This document shows positions 44,721 through 53,455 of a DNA stretch of 64,000 bases, piece by piece. The notes under the pieces were generated by a model. That model saw only the letters and a list, made by a program, of their open reading frames with translations. It was not told the origin of the DNA and made no database searches. Source of the DNA: Pseudomonas shahriarae (lineage in GTDB: Bacteria > Pseudomonadota > Gammaproteobacteria > Pseudomonadales > Pseudomonadaceae); contig NZ_CP077085.1 of assembly GCF_014268455.2 (NCBI RefSeq), positions 1,798,001-1,862,000 on the forward strand. Reading direction: 5' to 3'. The first letter of the stretch is position 1, and each line of letters starts with the position of its first letter. The position numbers and the translations under genes were made by a program.

Positions 44721-45479
44721 CTAGCGCCGCTTGTCGAGTCGACGCAAGGCTCCGGGCGAGCTGCCGAACTCGCGCAACATGGCGGCGGCAAACGCACTTT
44801 GCGAGGCATAGCCAACCCGCGCGGCGATCTCACCAATCGGCAGGTGGCTGTCGCGCAGCAAGCCACGGGCCATGTGCAGGCGACGATTGCGGATGTAGTC
44901 CATGGGGGTCAGCCCGCATTCGGTGACAAAGCGTGCGTGCAGGCGGGCGACGGACATATCCGCCAGCCGTGCCAGATCCGCGACCTGCAGCGGGTAGGCC
45001 GCATGCTGGTCGATATGGGCATTGAAGGCGCCATAGGGCAGGCGTCGTGCGCCGGTGTGGGCGGGTGGCTGGCCATTGAGCGTGGCCAGTAGCAGCACCG
45101 CACCTTGTTGGGCGATCAAGGGGTCATCCAGTGCGCCGCTCGCCAGCCAGTTGACCAACTGGCCCTGGCGGCTATCCAGGCTCACCCGCGCCGGCCGATC
45201 CAGCAGGCGGCGACTGGCATCCGCGTGCTCGCCCAAGGATTGCACCATCCACTGTTCGTCGGGCACATCCAGTACCAGGCAGTGGCTGCCCTGGGGGCTG
45301 CCGCAGGCGTGATGGGCGGAGAAGGGCAGGACCATCACCCCTTGCGGGCAAATTTCGCCGCCGATGCCTTCCACCTCGAAATCCAGGCGGCCGGCCAGGC
45401 CGAACACCAGTTGCGCATGGTCATGGCTATGGGCAATCAGGTCGTGGGTGTAATGGCGCAGCGTGAGGGTCGGTCTCAT
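44721..45479 (-). CDS. AraC family transcriptional regulator
   Basis: This 252-aa regulator has an N-terminal cupin-like effector domain (LAHSHDHAQLVFGLAGRLDFEVEGIGG, with HDHAQL metal/ligand-type residues) and a C-terminal pair of helix-turn-helices (ADMSVARLHARFVTECGLTPMDYIRNRRLHMARGLL, then GEIAARVGYASQSAFAAAMLREFGSSPGALRR). The start at 45479 has GGAG seven bases upstream; the longer frame to 45560 does not. It lies directly before the EamA gene and divergent from the phosphoesterase gene. Confidence 0.88.
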   Translation of the reverse strand: MRPTLTLRHYTHDLIAHSHDHAQLVFGLAGRLDFEVEGIGGEICPQGVMVLPFSAHHACGSPQGSHCLVLDVPDEQWMVQSLGEHADASRRLLDRPARVSLDSRQGQLVNWLASGALDDPLIAQQGAVLLLATLNGQPPAHTGARRLPYGAFNAHIDQHAAYPLQVADLARLADMSVARLHARFVTECGLTPMDYIRNRRLHMARGLLRDSHLPIGEIAARVGYASQSAFAAAMLREFGSSPGALRRLDKRR

Positions 45480-45613
45480 CGCAATCTCCCGGGCAGGCCG
45501 GCAGTTTACACCGCCCGACGGGCGGCGGGCGCTGTCATCTGCCTGACGCAAGACTGTCATGGGCTATTAATTGCCCGGGCGCAAGCTGGCGAAAACACCC
45601 CTGAGGTATGCCC

Positions 45614-46423
45614 ATGACCAGCGCCGAGCTCGCCAAACCCAGCCGCAAGCAACGGGTTCGTACCCTGTGGATCTCCGACGTGCACCTGGGCACCCGGGAC
45701 TGCCAGGCCGAACATCTGTCGCAGTTCCTCAAGGGCTACCACGCCGACAAGGTGTACCTGGTGGGCGATATCATCGACGGCTGGAAACTGCGCAGCGGCA
45801 TGTACTGGCCCCAGGCCCACACCAACGTGATCCGCCGCCTGCTGACCATGAGCAAGCGTGGCACCGAGGTGATCTACGTCACCGGCAACCACGACGAGTT
45901 CCTGCGCCGCTATTCAAAGCTGATCCTGGGCAATATCCAACTGGTGGACGAAGCGGTGCATGTGACTGCCGATGGCCGGCATCTGCTGGTGATCCACGGC
46001 GACCAGTTCGACGTAATCACCCGGTACCACCGCTGGCTGGCGTTTCTTGGCGATTCGGCCTACGAGTTCACCCTGACCCTCAACCGCTGGCTGAACCACT
46101 GGCGGGCGCGTTATGGCTATGGCTACTGGTCGCTGTCGGCGTACCTCAAGCATAAGGTGAAGACAGCGGTGAGCTTTATCAGCGATTTCGAGGAAGCCAT
46201 CGCCCATGAAGTGACCAAGCGCGAGCTGCACGGCGTGGTGTGCGGGCATATCCACCATGCGGAGATTCGCAAGGTGGGCGAGGTGGACTACCTCAATTGC
46301 GGGGATTGGGTGGAGTCGTGCACGGCATTGATCGAGCACTGGGATGGGCATATCGAGTTGTATCGGTTGGCGGATGCCCAGGCCAAGGAGGCGCAGGTCA
46401 AGGCCGAAATGGTTGCTGGCTGA
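45614..46423 (+). CDS. LpxH-like calcineurin phosphoesterase
   Basis: This 269-aa metallophosphoesterase has the motif set WISDVHLGTRDCQAEHL, VGDIIDGWKL, TGNHDEFLRR, IHGDQFDVI and CGHIHHAEI, with metal ligands Asp, His, Asp, Asn, His, His. This matches UDP-2,3-diacylglucosamine hydrolases (lipid A pathway), but an extra central segment around FLGDSAYEFTLTLNRWLNHWRARYGYGYWSLSAYLK resembles an LpxH-like paralog. Substrate identity is uncertain. ATG 45614 has GAGG nine bases upstream; 45608 is an alternative. Confidence 0.82.
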   Translation: MTSAELAKPSRKQRVRTLWISDVHLGTRDCQAEHLSQFLKGYHADKVYLVGDIIDGWKLRSGMYWPQAHTNVIRRLLTMSKRGTEVIYVTGNHDEFLRRYSKLILGNIQLVDEAVHVTADGRHLLVIHGDQFDVITRYHRWLAFLGDSAYEFTLTLNRWLNHWRARYGYGYWSLSAYLKHKVKTAVSFISDFEEAIAHEVTKRELHGVVCGHIHHAEIRKVGEVDYLNCGDWVESCTALIEHWDGHIELYRLADAQAKEAQVKAEMVAG

Positions 46424-46441
46424 AGATCGCCTCGGTCAAAA

Positions 46442-46471
46442 AAATGTGGGAGCGGGCTTGCTCCCACATTT
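46442..46471. terminator. REP half-hairpin acting as terminator
   Basis: A perfect 12-base stem AAATGTGGGAGC/GCTCCCACATTT with a six-base loop (GGGCTT) lies between convergent genes. It derives from the REP arms and has T or A runs on either side, so it may end transcription from both. Confidence 0.75.
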
Positions 46472-46486
46472 GGATAGCGTTTTGTC

Positions 46487-47683
46487 TTAGGGTTTACATA
46501 CGTGCGCAATGGCATCGGCAAGCAACCCCAGGCGCGTCTCATCAATCCCGGCCACGTTGGCCCGCCCGGAACTGACCATGTACACGCTGTGTTTTTCTCG
46601 CAGCTGTTTCACCTGTTCGGCGCTCAAGCCGGTATAGGAAAACATCCCGCGCTGCACGCCGACATGGGCAAAACGCTCAGACAGCCCGTGGGGCGCCAGC
46701 GCTTCGACCAGGCCCGAACGCAATTGCGCGATACGCGAGCGCATGCCTTCGACTTCGCTGCTCCACAGCTGTTTGAGCTCCCTATCACCGAGGATGGTCG
46801 CGACCACGGCAGCGCCATGATCCGGCGGTGTCGACCACAGGTTGCGCGCGATAAACGCCAGCTGGCTGCGCACATCCAGCAGTTTCTCGGCATCGTTGGC
46901 ACACACAATCAGCGCGCCGACGCGGTCGCTGTACAAGCCGAAATTCTTCGAGCAGGAGCTGGTGATCAGCACCTCAGGCAGTTCATCGGCAAACAAGCGC
47001 ACCGCCCACGCGTCCTGCTCCAGGCCATCGCCAAAACCCTGATAGGCGAAGTCGATCAGCGGCAGCAGTTGGCGCTCGCGCACGATCTGCAGGACCTGGC
47101 GCCAGTCGTCCTGGGACAGGTCGAAACCGGTAGGGTTATGGCAGCAGGCATGCAGCAGCACCACGTCGCCCTCGGGCACGGTGGCCAGGGTGGCGAGCAT
47201 GGCCGGCACGTCCAGGCGGTTATCACTGCCCACATAGGGGTAGTGGCTGACCTTGAGCCCGGCCTTGGCGAAGATGGTTTCGTGGATCGGCCACGTCGGG
47301 TTGCTCAGCCACACGCCACGGCCTGGCAGGCTGTGGGCGATAAAATCGGCGCTCAGGCGCAGGGCGCCGGTGCCACCTGGGGTTTGCGTGGCGCCCGTGC
47401 GGTGTGCCTTGAGCAGCGCGGAACCGGCGCCCAGCACCAATTCACTGATCAGGCGGCCGAAAGCCGGGTCGCCATGCCCGCCGATGTAAGTCTTGGTGGT
47501 TTGCTGGTCGACCAGGCGCTGCTCGGCGCGTTTGACCGCCTGCAGGATCGGGGTCAGGCCCTGGGCATCTTTATAGACGCCCACGCCCAGGTCGAACTTT
47601 TGCGGGTTGGTGTCCCTGGCATAGGATTCCATCAGCCCCAGGATCGGATCACCGGGCACCCGGCCAATCGCGGCGAAATGCAT
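46487..47683 (-). CDS. phhC: Aromatic amino acid aminotransferase
   Basis: This 398-aa fold-I PLP aminotransferase of the aspartate/tyrosine type converts tyrosine to 4-hydroxyphenylpyruvate, continuing phenylalanine degradation. The PLP lysine is in ITSSCSKNFGLYSDRVGA, and the DP-loop region LLHACCHNPTGFDLSQDDW carries the substrate-binding asparagine and the second-cofactor aspartate region. Family-typical starts [19 protein letters not shown] and C-terminal RVNVAGI-like blocks are seen (SSGRANVAGIDETRLG). It overlaps the phhB stop by one base (TAATG). The name phhC is used because of the phhAB context. Confidence 0.93.
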   Translation of the reverse strand: MHFAAIGRVPGDPILGLMESYARDTNPQKFDLGVGVYKDAQGLTPILQAVKRAEQRLVDQQTTKTYIGGHGDPAFGRLISELVLGAGSALLKAHRTGATQTPGGTGALRLSADFIAHSLPGRGVWLSNPTWPIHETIFAKAGLKVSHYPYVGSDNRLDVPAMLATLATVPEGDVVLLHACCHNPTGFDLSQDDWRQVLQIVRERQLLPLIDFAYQGFGDGLEQDAWAVRLFADELPEVLITSSCSKNFGLYSDRVGALIVCANDAEKLLDVRSQLAFIARNLWSTPPDHGAAVVATILGDRELKQLWSSEVEGMRSRIAQLRSGLVEALAPHGLSERFAHVGVQRGMFSYTGLSAEQVKQLREKHSVYMVSSGRANVAGIDETRLGLLADAIAHVCKP

Positions 47684-48039
47684 TACTTGCGGCCCTCGGC
47701 GTCCTTGGCCACTTCGTCAGTGCGTGCGGCCATGATGAAGTCGTTGCGGTGCAGGCCCTTGATGGAGTGGCTCCACCAGGTCACGGTGACTTTGCCCCAT
47801 TCGGTCAGCAGGCCAGGGTGATGACCTTCAGCCTCGGAGATTTCGCCCATGGCGTTGGTAAAGGCCAGGGCGAATTTGAAGTTCTTGAACAGGAATACTT
47901 TTTCCAGTTGCATCACGCCGTCGCGCACTTCGATGTTCCAGTCGGGGATCTGCTTGATCAGCGCCGGCAGTTCTTCGTCGCTGACTTGTGGGGCATCGGC
48001 GCGGCAGGCTTCGCAATGGGCTTGGTTCAAGGTGGTCAT
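47683..48039 (-). CDS. phhB: Pterin-4a-carbinolamine dehydratase
   Basis: This 118-aa enzyme dehydrates the 4a-hydroxy-tetrahydropterin left by phenylalanine hydroxylase so that the cofactor can be recycled. The start [24 protein letters not shown] is typical of proteobacterial PhhB. The catalytic His cluster lies in [32 protein letters not shown]. The longer frame to 48090 is disfavoured. The short CEAC element near the N-terminus is conserved in family members. It sits between phhA and phhC. Confidence 0.95.
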   Translation of the reverse strand: MTTLNQAHCEACRADAPQVSDEELPALIKQIPDWNIEVRDGVMQLEKVFLFKNFKFALAFTNAMGEISEAEGHHPGLLTEWGKVTVTWWSHSIKGLHRNDFIMAARTDEVAKDAEGRK

Positions 48040-48144
48040 AACGGTGTTCCTGAAATCGAGTATGTGGAATTCGGTTGCCAGTCGCGTCACCCTAAAGCAA
48101 CGCGCGGCCAGGGAACAGACTCACCTGGCCTTTAAAGCATCAGT

Positions 48145-48936
48145 TCAAGCCGCCTTGGGCTTGGGGGGGAACTTTGGCGCATGCAACCCCAGCTGCATGC
48201 CGCGCTCGACCATGCCCATGATGTCTTCCTGCGCCACTTCGAACAGGCGCTTGAGGTTGGGCAGGGCGAAATACAGCGGCTGCAGGATGTCGATGCGATA
48301 CGGCGTGCGCATGGCTTCCAGCGGGTCGAAGGCCTGATGCTCGGGCTCATCCGACAGGCAGTACACCGTCTCTTTCGGTGACGACAAAATACCGCCACCG
48401 TAGATGCGCCGGCCTTGGGGGGTGTCCACCAGGCCAAACTCAATGGTCATCCAGTACAGGCGCGCCAGGTACACGCGCTGCTCCTTGGTGGCCGCCAGGC
48501 CGAGCTTGCCGTAGGTGTGGGTGAATTCGGCGAACCAGGGGTTGGTCAGCAGTGGGCAGTGGCCGAAAATCTCGTGGAAAATATCCGGTTCTTGCAGGTA
48601 ATCCAGCTCTTCACGGGTACGAATAAAGGTCGCCACCGGAAACTGCTTGTTGGCGAGCAATTCAAAGAAGGTCTGGAAGGGGATCAGCGCCGGCACCCGC
48701 GCCACCTGCCAGCCAGTGGTTTCGGCCAGCACTTTGTTGATTTCGGCGAGTTGCGGAATACGGTCATGGGGCAGGCCGAGCTTGTCGATGCCATCCAGGT
48801 ATTCCTGGCAGGCGCGACCCTCGATCACTTTCAGTTGACGGGTGATCAGGGTGTTCCACACCGCGTGTTCTTCGGGCGGGTAGTGGATAAAACCTTGCGC
48901 ATCGGGCTCGCGGGCCACGTAGTGCGTCTGTTTCAT
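48145..48936 (-). CDS. phhA: Phenylalanine-4-hydroxylase
   Basis: This 263-aa non-heme iron enzyme hydroxylates phenylalanine to tyrosine with tetrahydropterin and oxygen. The iron ligands are His121, His126 (in PDIFHEIFGHCP) and Glu166 (YWMTIEFGLV). The N-terminus MKQTHYVAREPDAQGFIHYP is typical of the bacterial monomeric enzyme. It is the first gene of the phhA-phhB-phhC transcript and is divergent from phhR across 277 bases containing a PhhR-type box. Confidence 0.97.
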   Translation of the reverse strand: MKQTHYVAREPDAQGFIHYPPEEHAVWNTLITRQLKVIEGRACQEYLDGIDKLGLPHDRIPQLAEINKVLAETTGWQVARVPALIPFQTFFELLANKQFPVATFIRTREELDYLQEPDIFHEIFGHCPLLTNPWFAEFTHTYGKLGLAATKEQRVYLARLYWMTIEFGLVDTPQGRRIYGGGILSSPKETVYCLSDEPEHQAFDPLEAMRTPYRIDILQPLYFALPNLKRLFEVAQEDIMGMVERGMQLGLHAPKFPPKPKAA

Positions 48937-49055
48937 ACGACTCTCCTGCTAGGCATTCGTTCTTGTTATGTCCTGCTATGGGCTTATTGATACTCCGCCT
49001 GGCCGTGGATTCCACCCGTTGTTAAGGGAAGCCTGTAGGAAAAGTCGGCGTCTTT

Positions 49056-49073
49056 CGTAAAATATTCGTTACG
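49056..49073. promoter_or_regulatory. Candidate PhhR/TyrR box
   Basis: CGTAAA-N6-GTTACG closely fits the TyrR-family TGTAAA-N6-TTTACA palindrome (one end base changed in each half plus an internal G). It lies in the divergent phhA/phhR region, 120 bases before the phhA start and about 140 before the phhR start. Confidence 0.6.
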
Positions 49074-49213
49074 ATTTTGCCGTCGAGCACGCTGCATTGC
49101 GTTTTGCTGGTTTGAAAAGGGCGCTGGCTGTCACATAATCTTGACGACTATCTGCGTCCGGTGACAAAAAGACGCAGCCCGATCAGCCCTCCTACAACAA
49201 ACCGGGCCTTTAC

Positions 49214-50776
49214 ATGCGTATCAAAGTGCATTGCCAGAACCGCATCGGCATCCTGCGGGATATCCTCAACCTGCTGGTGGAGTACGGGGTCAACGTGGCC
49301 AAGGGCGAGGTTGGCGGCGAACATGGCAATGCCATCTACCTGTACTGCCCGAACCTGGTGAATATGCAATTCCAGGCCCTGCGCCCGCAGTTCGAGGCGA
49401 TTGCCGGGGTGTTTGGCGTCAAGCGGGTAGGGCTGATGCCCAGCGAGCGTCGGCACATGGAACTCAACGCCTTGCTGGGGGCGTTGGAATTCCCGGTGCT
49501 GTCCATCGACATGGGCGGCTCGATTGTCGCGGCCAACCGCGCGGCGGCGCAGTTGCTCGGGGTGCGGGTGGACGAAGTGCCGGGGATTCCCCTGTCACGC
49601 TACGCCGAGGACTTCGACCTGCCGGAGCTGGTGCGTGCCAGCAAGTCGCGGATCAATGGCCTGCGGGTCAAGGTCAAGGGCGACGTGTTTCTCGCCGACA
49701 TCGCCCCGCTGCAATCCTCCGAACATGACGACAGCGAAGCCATGGCCGGCGCCGTACTGACTCTGCACCGCGCCGACCGGGTCGGTGAGCGCATCTACAA
49801 TGTACGCAAGCAGGAGCTGCGAGGCTTCGACAGCATTTTCCAGAGCTCTAAAGTGATGGCGGCGGTGGTGCGTGAAGCCCGGCGCATGGCCCCCCTCGAT
49901 GCGCCCCTATTAATAGAAGGCGAAACCGGCACCGGTAAAGAATTGTTGGCGCGCGCCTGTCACCTGGCCAGCCCACGTGGGCAGTCGCCGTTGATGGCAC
50001 TCAATTGCGCGGGGTTACCGGAGTCGATGGCCGAGACCGAGCTGTTCGGCTACGGCCCTGGCGCGTTTGAAGGGGCGCGGGCGGAGGGCAAGTTGGGGCT
50101 GCTGGAACTGACGGCGGGCGGTACGTTGTTTCTGGATGGCGTGGGTGAAATGAGCGCGCGATTGCAGGTGAAATTGCTGCGCTTTCTGCAGGACGGCTGC
50201 TTCCGGCGCGTGGGCAGTGATGAAGAGGTTTACCTGGATGTGCGAGTGATTTGCGCGACCCAGGTGGATTTATCGGAATTGTGTGCCCGTAGCGAGTTTC
50301 GCCAGGACTTGTATCACCGGCTCAATGTGTTGTCGTTGCATATCCCGCCGCTGCGCGAATGCCTCGACGGTTTACCGCCACTGGTCGAGCACTTTATCGA
50401 CCAGGCCAGCCGTCTGATTGGCTGCCCGCTGCCCAAGCTGGCGCCGGCGGCCATGGAGCGCCTCAGCCACTACCATTGGCCGGGCAATGTGCGGCAGTTG
50501 GAAAACGTGCTGTTCCAGGCGGTGTCGCTGTGTGAGGGCGGCACGATCAAGGCTGAACATATTCGCTTGCCGGACTACGGCGTGCGTCAGCCGCTTGGCG
50601 ACTTTTCCCTGGAGGGTGGCTTGGAGGAGATCGTCGGGCGGTTTGAAAAGGCCGTGCTCGAAAGCCTGTATGCCGAGCATCCCAGCAGTCGCTTGCTGGG
50701 TAAGCGCCTGGGCGTGTCCCACACCACTATCGCCAATAAATTGCGCGATTACGAAGTGCTCAAGGCCGACAAATAA
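49214..50776 (+). CDS. phhR: Transcriptional activator PhhR (TyrR family)
   Basis: This 520-aa bacterial enhancer-binding-type regulator of aromatic amino acid use begins with an ACT domain (MRIKVHCQNRIGILRDIL), then a PAS domain (about residues 80-190), the AAA+ domain with Walker A GETGTGKELLA (about 236-246), GAFEGA at about 283-288 and Walker B GGTLFLDGVGEM, and a C-terminal Fis-like helix-turn-helix (SSRLLGKRLGVSHTTIANKLRDY). The GAFTGA loop, needed for sigma-54 contact, is changed to GAFEGA, as in TyrR-type factors that work with sigma-70. It is divergent from phhA. Confidence 0.95.
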   Translation: MRIKVHCQNRIGILRDILNLLVEYGVNVAKGEVGGEHGNAIYLYCPNLVNMQFQALRPQFEAIAGVFGVKRVGLMPSERRHMELNALLGALEFPVLSIDMGGSIVAANRAAAQLLGVRVDEVPGIPLSRYAEDFDLPELVRASKSRINGLRVKVKGDVFLADIAPLQSSEHDDSEAMAGAVLTLHRADRVGERIYNVRKQELRGFDSIFQSSKVMAAVVREARRMAPLDAPLLIEGETGTGKELLARACHLASPRGQSPLMALNCAGLPESMAETELFGYGPGAFEGARAEGKLGLLELTAGGTLFLDGVGEMSARLQVKLLRFLQDGCFRRVGSDEEVYLDVRVICATQVDLSELCARSEFRQDLYHRLNVLSLHIPPLRECLDGLPPLVEHFIDQASRLIGCPLPKLAPAAMERLSHYHWPGNVRQLENVLFQAVSLCEGGTIKAEHIRLPDYGVRQPLGDFSLEGGLEEIVGRFEKAVLESLYAEHPSSRLLGKRLGVSHTTIANKLRDYEVLKADK

Positions 50777-50800
50777 GCCCCTGACACAGCGGGATAAAAA

Positions 50801-50890
50801 TGTGGGAGCGGGCTTGCTCGCGAAGGGGGTGGATCAGTCAATACAGGTACCGACTGATCCACCCCCTTCGCGAGCAAGCCCGCTCCCACA
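50801..50890. repeat. REP doublet (REPIN)
   Basis: The arms TGTGGGAGCGGGCTTGCTCG and CGAGCAAGCCCGCTCCCACA are exact inverse copies, enclosing GGGGGTGGATCAGT / ACTGATCCACCCCC, itself a perfect 14-base inverted repeat. It lies between phhR and the flagellar operon. Confidence 0.9.
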
Positions 50891-51031
50891 ATGGATCTGT
50901 GTTAATGCCAAGACCGGTGTTTGCCGCAACCGGCAGAACTCCGCCGTTTTTCCGACTCGTCCTGCCCCTCCAATAATCCTTGATACGCCCCAACCCCTTG
51001 CCCCGCCTGCCTTTCCCCGACTTTTAAAAAG

Positions 51032-51048
51032 TTGGTGCGCAAATTGCT
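51032..51048 (+). promoter_or_regulatory. Sigma-54-type promoter of flgF
   Basis: TTGGTGCGCAAATTGCT has GG at 51034-51035 and GC at 51046-51047 exactly ten bases apart, the -24/-12 pattern of RpoN promoters. It lies about 60 bases before the flgF start. RpoN/FleQ control is usual for this operon class in Pseudomonas. Confidence 0.75.
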
Positions 51049-51104
51049 AAAGACTCCTCAGTACATCGGTGGGCGGCAAACGTCCGTCAGTAAGAGGAAT
51101 GAGC

Positions 51105-51845
51105 GTGGACAAATACCTTTATGTGGCAATGACCGGCGCCAGCCAGAATGCTCTGGCGCAAAAGGCCCATGCCAACAACCTGGCGAACATTTCCACCAAC
51201 GGTTTTCAGCGTGACCTGGAGCAGGCCCGTTCGATGCCGGTGTTTGGTGACAGCTTTCCGGCGCGGGCGTTTGCCCTGACCGAGCGTCCTGGTACCGATT
51301 TTTCTCCGGGTTCGATGGTCGAGACCGGCCGTGACCTGGACGTTGCCGTCGGCGGCGATGGTTGGATCGCCGTGCAAACCCCCGATGGCGGCGAAGCCTA
51401 CGTGCGCACCGCGAGCATGAATATCGACGCACTGGGCGTGCTGCGGGCCGGCAACGGCATGCCGATCATGGGCAATGGCGGGCCGATTTCGGTGCCACCC
51501 GAGCAGAAGGTCGAAGTCGGCGAAGACGGCACCATCAGCATCCGCGCCATGGGCGAAGGCCCACGGGTGATGGCAGAGGTGGACCGCATCAAGCTGGTCA
51601 AGCCGGACCTGGCCAATATGACCAAGGGCCTGGATGGCGCGGTCCACACCAAGGACGGCCAGCCGGCGGTGGCCGATGCCAGCGTCAAGGTGAATTCGGG
51701 CTTCCTGCAGTCGAGCAACGTCAATGCCGTCGAAGAAATGACGGCGGTGCTGGCCCTGTCCAAGCAGTTCGAATTGCACGTGAAAATGATGAACAGCGCC
51801 AAAGAAGACGACCAGGCCATGACTCGCGTCATGCAGATGAGCTGA
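51105..51845 (+). CDS. flgF: Flagellar basal-body rod protein FlgF
   Basis: This 246-aa proximal rod protein starts at GTG 51105, giving MDKYLYVAMTGASQNALAQKA with AAGAGG upstream at good spacing; ATG 51099 sits too close to that site. The rod signature NNLANISTNGFQRDLEQARS (about residues 24-43) and the C-terminal VEEMTAVLALSKQFELHVKMM (helix that packs with other rod and hook proteins) are present. It is the first gene of an operon with flgG. The rod genes flgBCDE are not upstream; phhR is. Confidence 0.94.
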   Translation: MDKYLYVAMTGASQNALAQKAHANNLANISTNGFQRDLEQARSMPVFGDSFPARAFALTERPGTDFSPGSMVETGRDLDVAVGGDGWIAVQTPDGGEAYVRTASMNIDALGVLRAGNGMPIMGNGGPISVPPEQKVEVGEDGTISIRAMGEGPRVMAEVDRIKLVKPDLANMTKGLDGAVHTKDGQPAVADASVKVNSGFLQSSNVNAVEEMTAVLALSKQFELHVKMMNSAKEDDQAMTRVMQMS

Positions 51846-51912
51846 TTGCAGCGCCACTGACTACTAATTTTGTAACGCGGCGCCAACAAACAGGCGCACG
51901 AAGGAGAACAGC

Positions 51913-52698
51913 ATGCTTCCGGCTCTATGGGTTGCCAAAACCGGTCTGTCCGCCCAGGACACCAACCTGACCGTTATTTCCAACAACCTGGCGAACGTTT
52001 CGACCACGGGCTTCAAACGTGATCGCGCCGAGTTCCAGGACCTGCTCTATCAGATCAAGCGCCAGCCGGGTGCGCAGTCGACCCAGGACAGCGAATTGCC
52101 GTCGGGCCTGCAAGTGGGTACCGGTGTGTCCATCGTCGGCACCCAGAAGAACTTCACCGCCGGCAACCTGCAGCAAACCGGGCAGCCGCTGGACATGGCG
52201 ATCAATGGCCGTGGCTTCTTCCAGATCCTGCAGCCGGATGGCACTACTTCCTACACCCGTGACGGCACCTTCCACCTGGACTCCAACGGCCAGGTCGTGA
52301 CCGCCAACGGTTTTGCCCTGGAGCCGGCGATTGTCGTGCCCAACGATGCCCAGACCTTCACGGTCGGCGCCGACGGCACCGTGTCCGTCACCATCGCCGG
52401 CAACCCGGCGTCGCAAGTGATCGGCAACCTGCAGACCGCCGACTTCATCAACCCGGCCGGCCTGCAAGCCACCGGTAACAACCTGTTCCTGGAAACCGCT
52501 GCCAGCGGCGCGCCGCAAGTCGGCACGCCGGGCCTCAACGGGTTTGGCACCACCCTGCAAAGCACCCTGGAAACCTCCAACGTCAGCACCGTGGAAGAGA
52601 TGGTCAACATGATCACCACCCAGCGTGCCTACGAGATGAACTCCAAGGTGATTTCCACCGCCGACCAGATGCTTTCGTTCGTTACGCAGAATCTGTAA
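51913..52698 (+). CDS. flgG: Flagellar distal rod protein FlgG
   Basis: This 261-aa rod protein begins [19 protein letters not shown] and carries the rod/hook N-terminal signature [19 protein letters not shown]. It has the central beta domain ([14 protein letters not shown]) and the C-terminal [24 protein letters not shown] helix. It is 67 bases after flgF, with GGAG preceding its ATG. It polymerises into the distal rod and is exported by the flagellar type III system without a cleaved signal. Confidence 0.96.
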   Translation: MLPALWVAKTGLSAQDTNLTVISNNLANVSTTGFKRDRAEFQDLLYQIKRQPGAQSTQDSELPSGLQVGTGVSIVGTQKNFTAGNLQQTGQPLDMAINGRGFFQILQPDGTTSYTRDGTFHLDSNGQVVTANGFALEPAIVVPNDAQTFTVGADGTVSVTIAGNPASQVIGNLQTADFINPAGLQATGNNLFLETAASGAPQVGTPGLNGFGTTLQSTLETSNVSTVEEMVNMITTQRAYEMNSKVISTADQMLSFVTQNL

Positions 52699-52750
52699 TC
52701 CAGTCTATGGGGCGCTCATAAGGCGCCTGCAACACCGTGAGGTAAGGGTC

Positions 52751-53446
52751 ATGAGTCGCTTTGTTTCTGTTCTGGCATTGAGTGGGATTGCCGTGCTCGC
52801 GGGCTGTGTCGCCCCGACGCCAAAACCCAATGACCCGTACTACGCACCGGTGTTGCCGCGCACGCCACTGCCAGCCGCTGCCAACAATGGCTCGATCTAC
52901 CAGGCCGGTTTTGAGCAGAACCTGTACAGCGACCGCAAGGCGTTCCGTGTTGGCGACATCATCACCATCACCCTCAACGAGCGCACCACGGCGAGCAAGA
53001 ACGCCAACTCCCAGGTGGCCAAGAACAGCAAGACCGGCATCGGCCTGACCTCGCTGTTTGGCGGTGGCTTGAACACCAACAACCCCCTGGGCAGTGGTGA
53101 CTTGAGCCTGGACGTGGGCTACAGCGGCGACCGCGCCACCAACGGCAGCAGCAAGGCCGGGCAGGGCAACAGCCTGGTGGGTTCGATCACCGTGACCGTG
53201 GCCGACGTGCTGCCCAACGGCATCATTGCCGTGCGCGGCGAGAAGTGGATGACCCTCAACACCGGTGACGAACTGGTGCGCATCGCCGGCATGGTGCGCG
53301 CGGACGATATCGCCACCGACAACACCGTGCCGTCCACACGGATTGCCGATGCACGCATTACCTATTCGGGTACGGGTTCGTTTGCCGACGCCAGTCAGCC
53401 GGGTTGGTTCGACCGTTTCTTCCTTAGCCCGCTGTTCCCTTTCTAG
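52751..53446 (+). CDS. flgH: Flagellar L-ring lipoprotein FlgH
   Basis: This 231-aa outer-membrane lipoprotein forms the L ring. The signal [22 protein letters not shown] has the lipobox LAGC with the acylated Cys at about residue 20. The family blocks [28 protein letters not shown] and [31 protein letters not shown] follow. A GGTAAGG ribosome site lies before the ATG. The C-terminus ends FFLSPLFPF. It is followed directly by flgI. Confidence 0.96.
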   Translation: MSRFVSVLALSGIAVLAGCVAPTPKPNDPYYAPVLPRTPLPAAANNGSIYQAGFEQNLYSDRKAFRVGDIITITLNERTTASKNANSQVAKNSKTGIGLTSLFGGGLNTNNPLGSGDLSLDVGYSGDRATNGSSKAGQGNSLVGSITVTVADVLPNGIIAVRGEKWMTLNTGDELVRIAGMVRADDIATDNTVPSTRIADARITYSGTGSFADASQPGWFDRFFLSPLFPF

Positions 53447-53455
53447 GTGATCACT

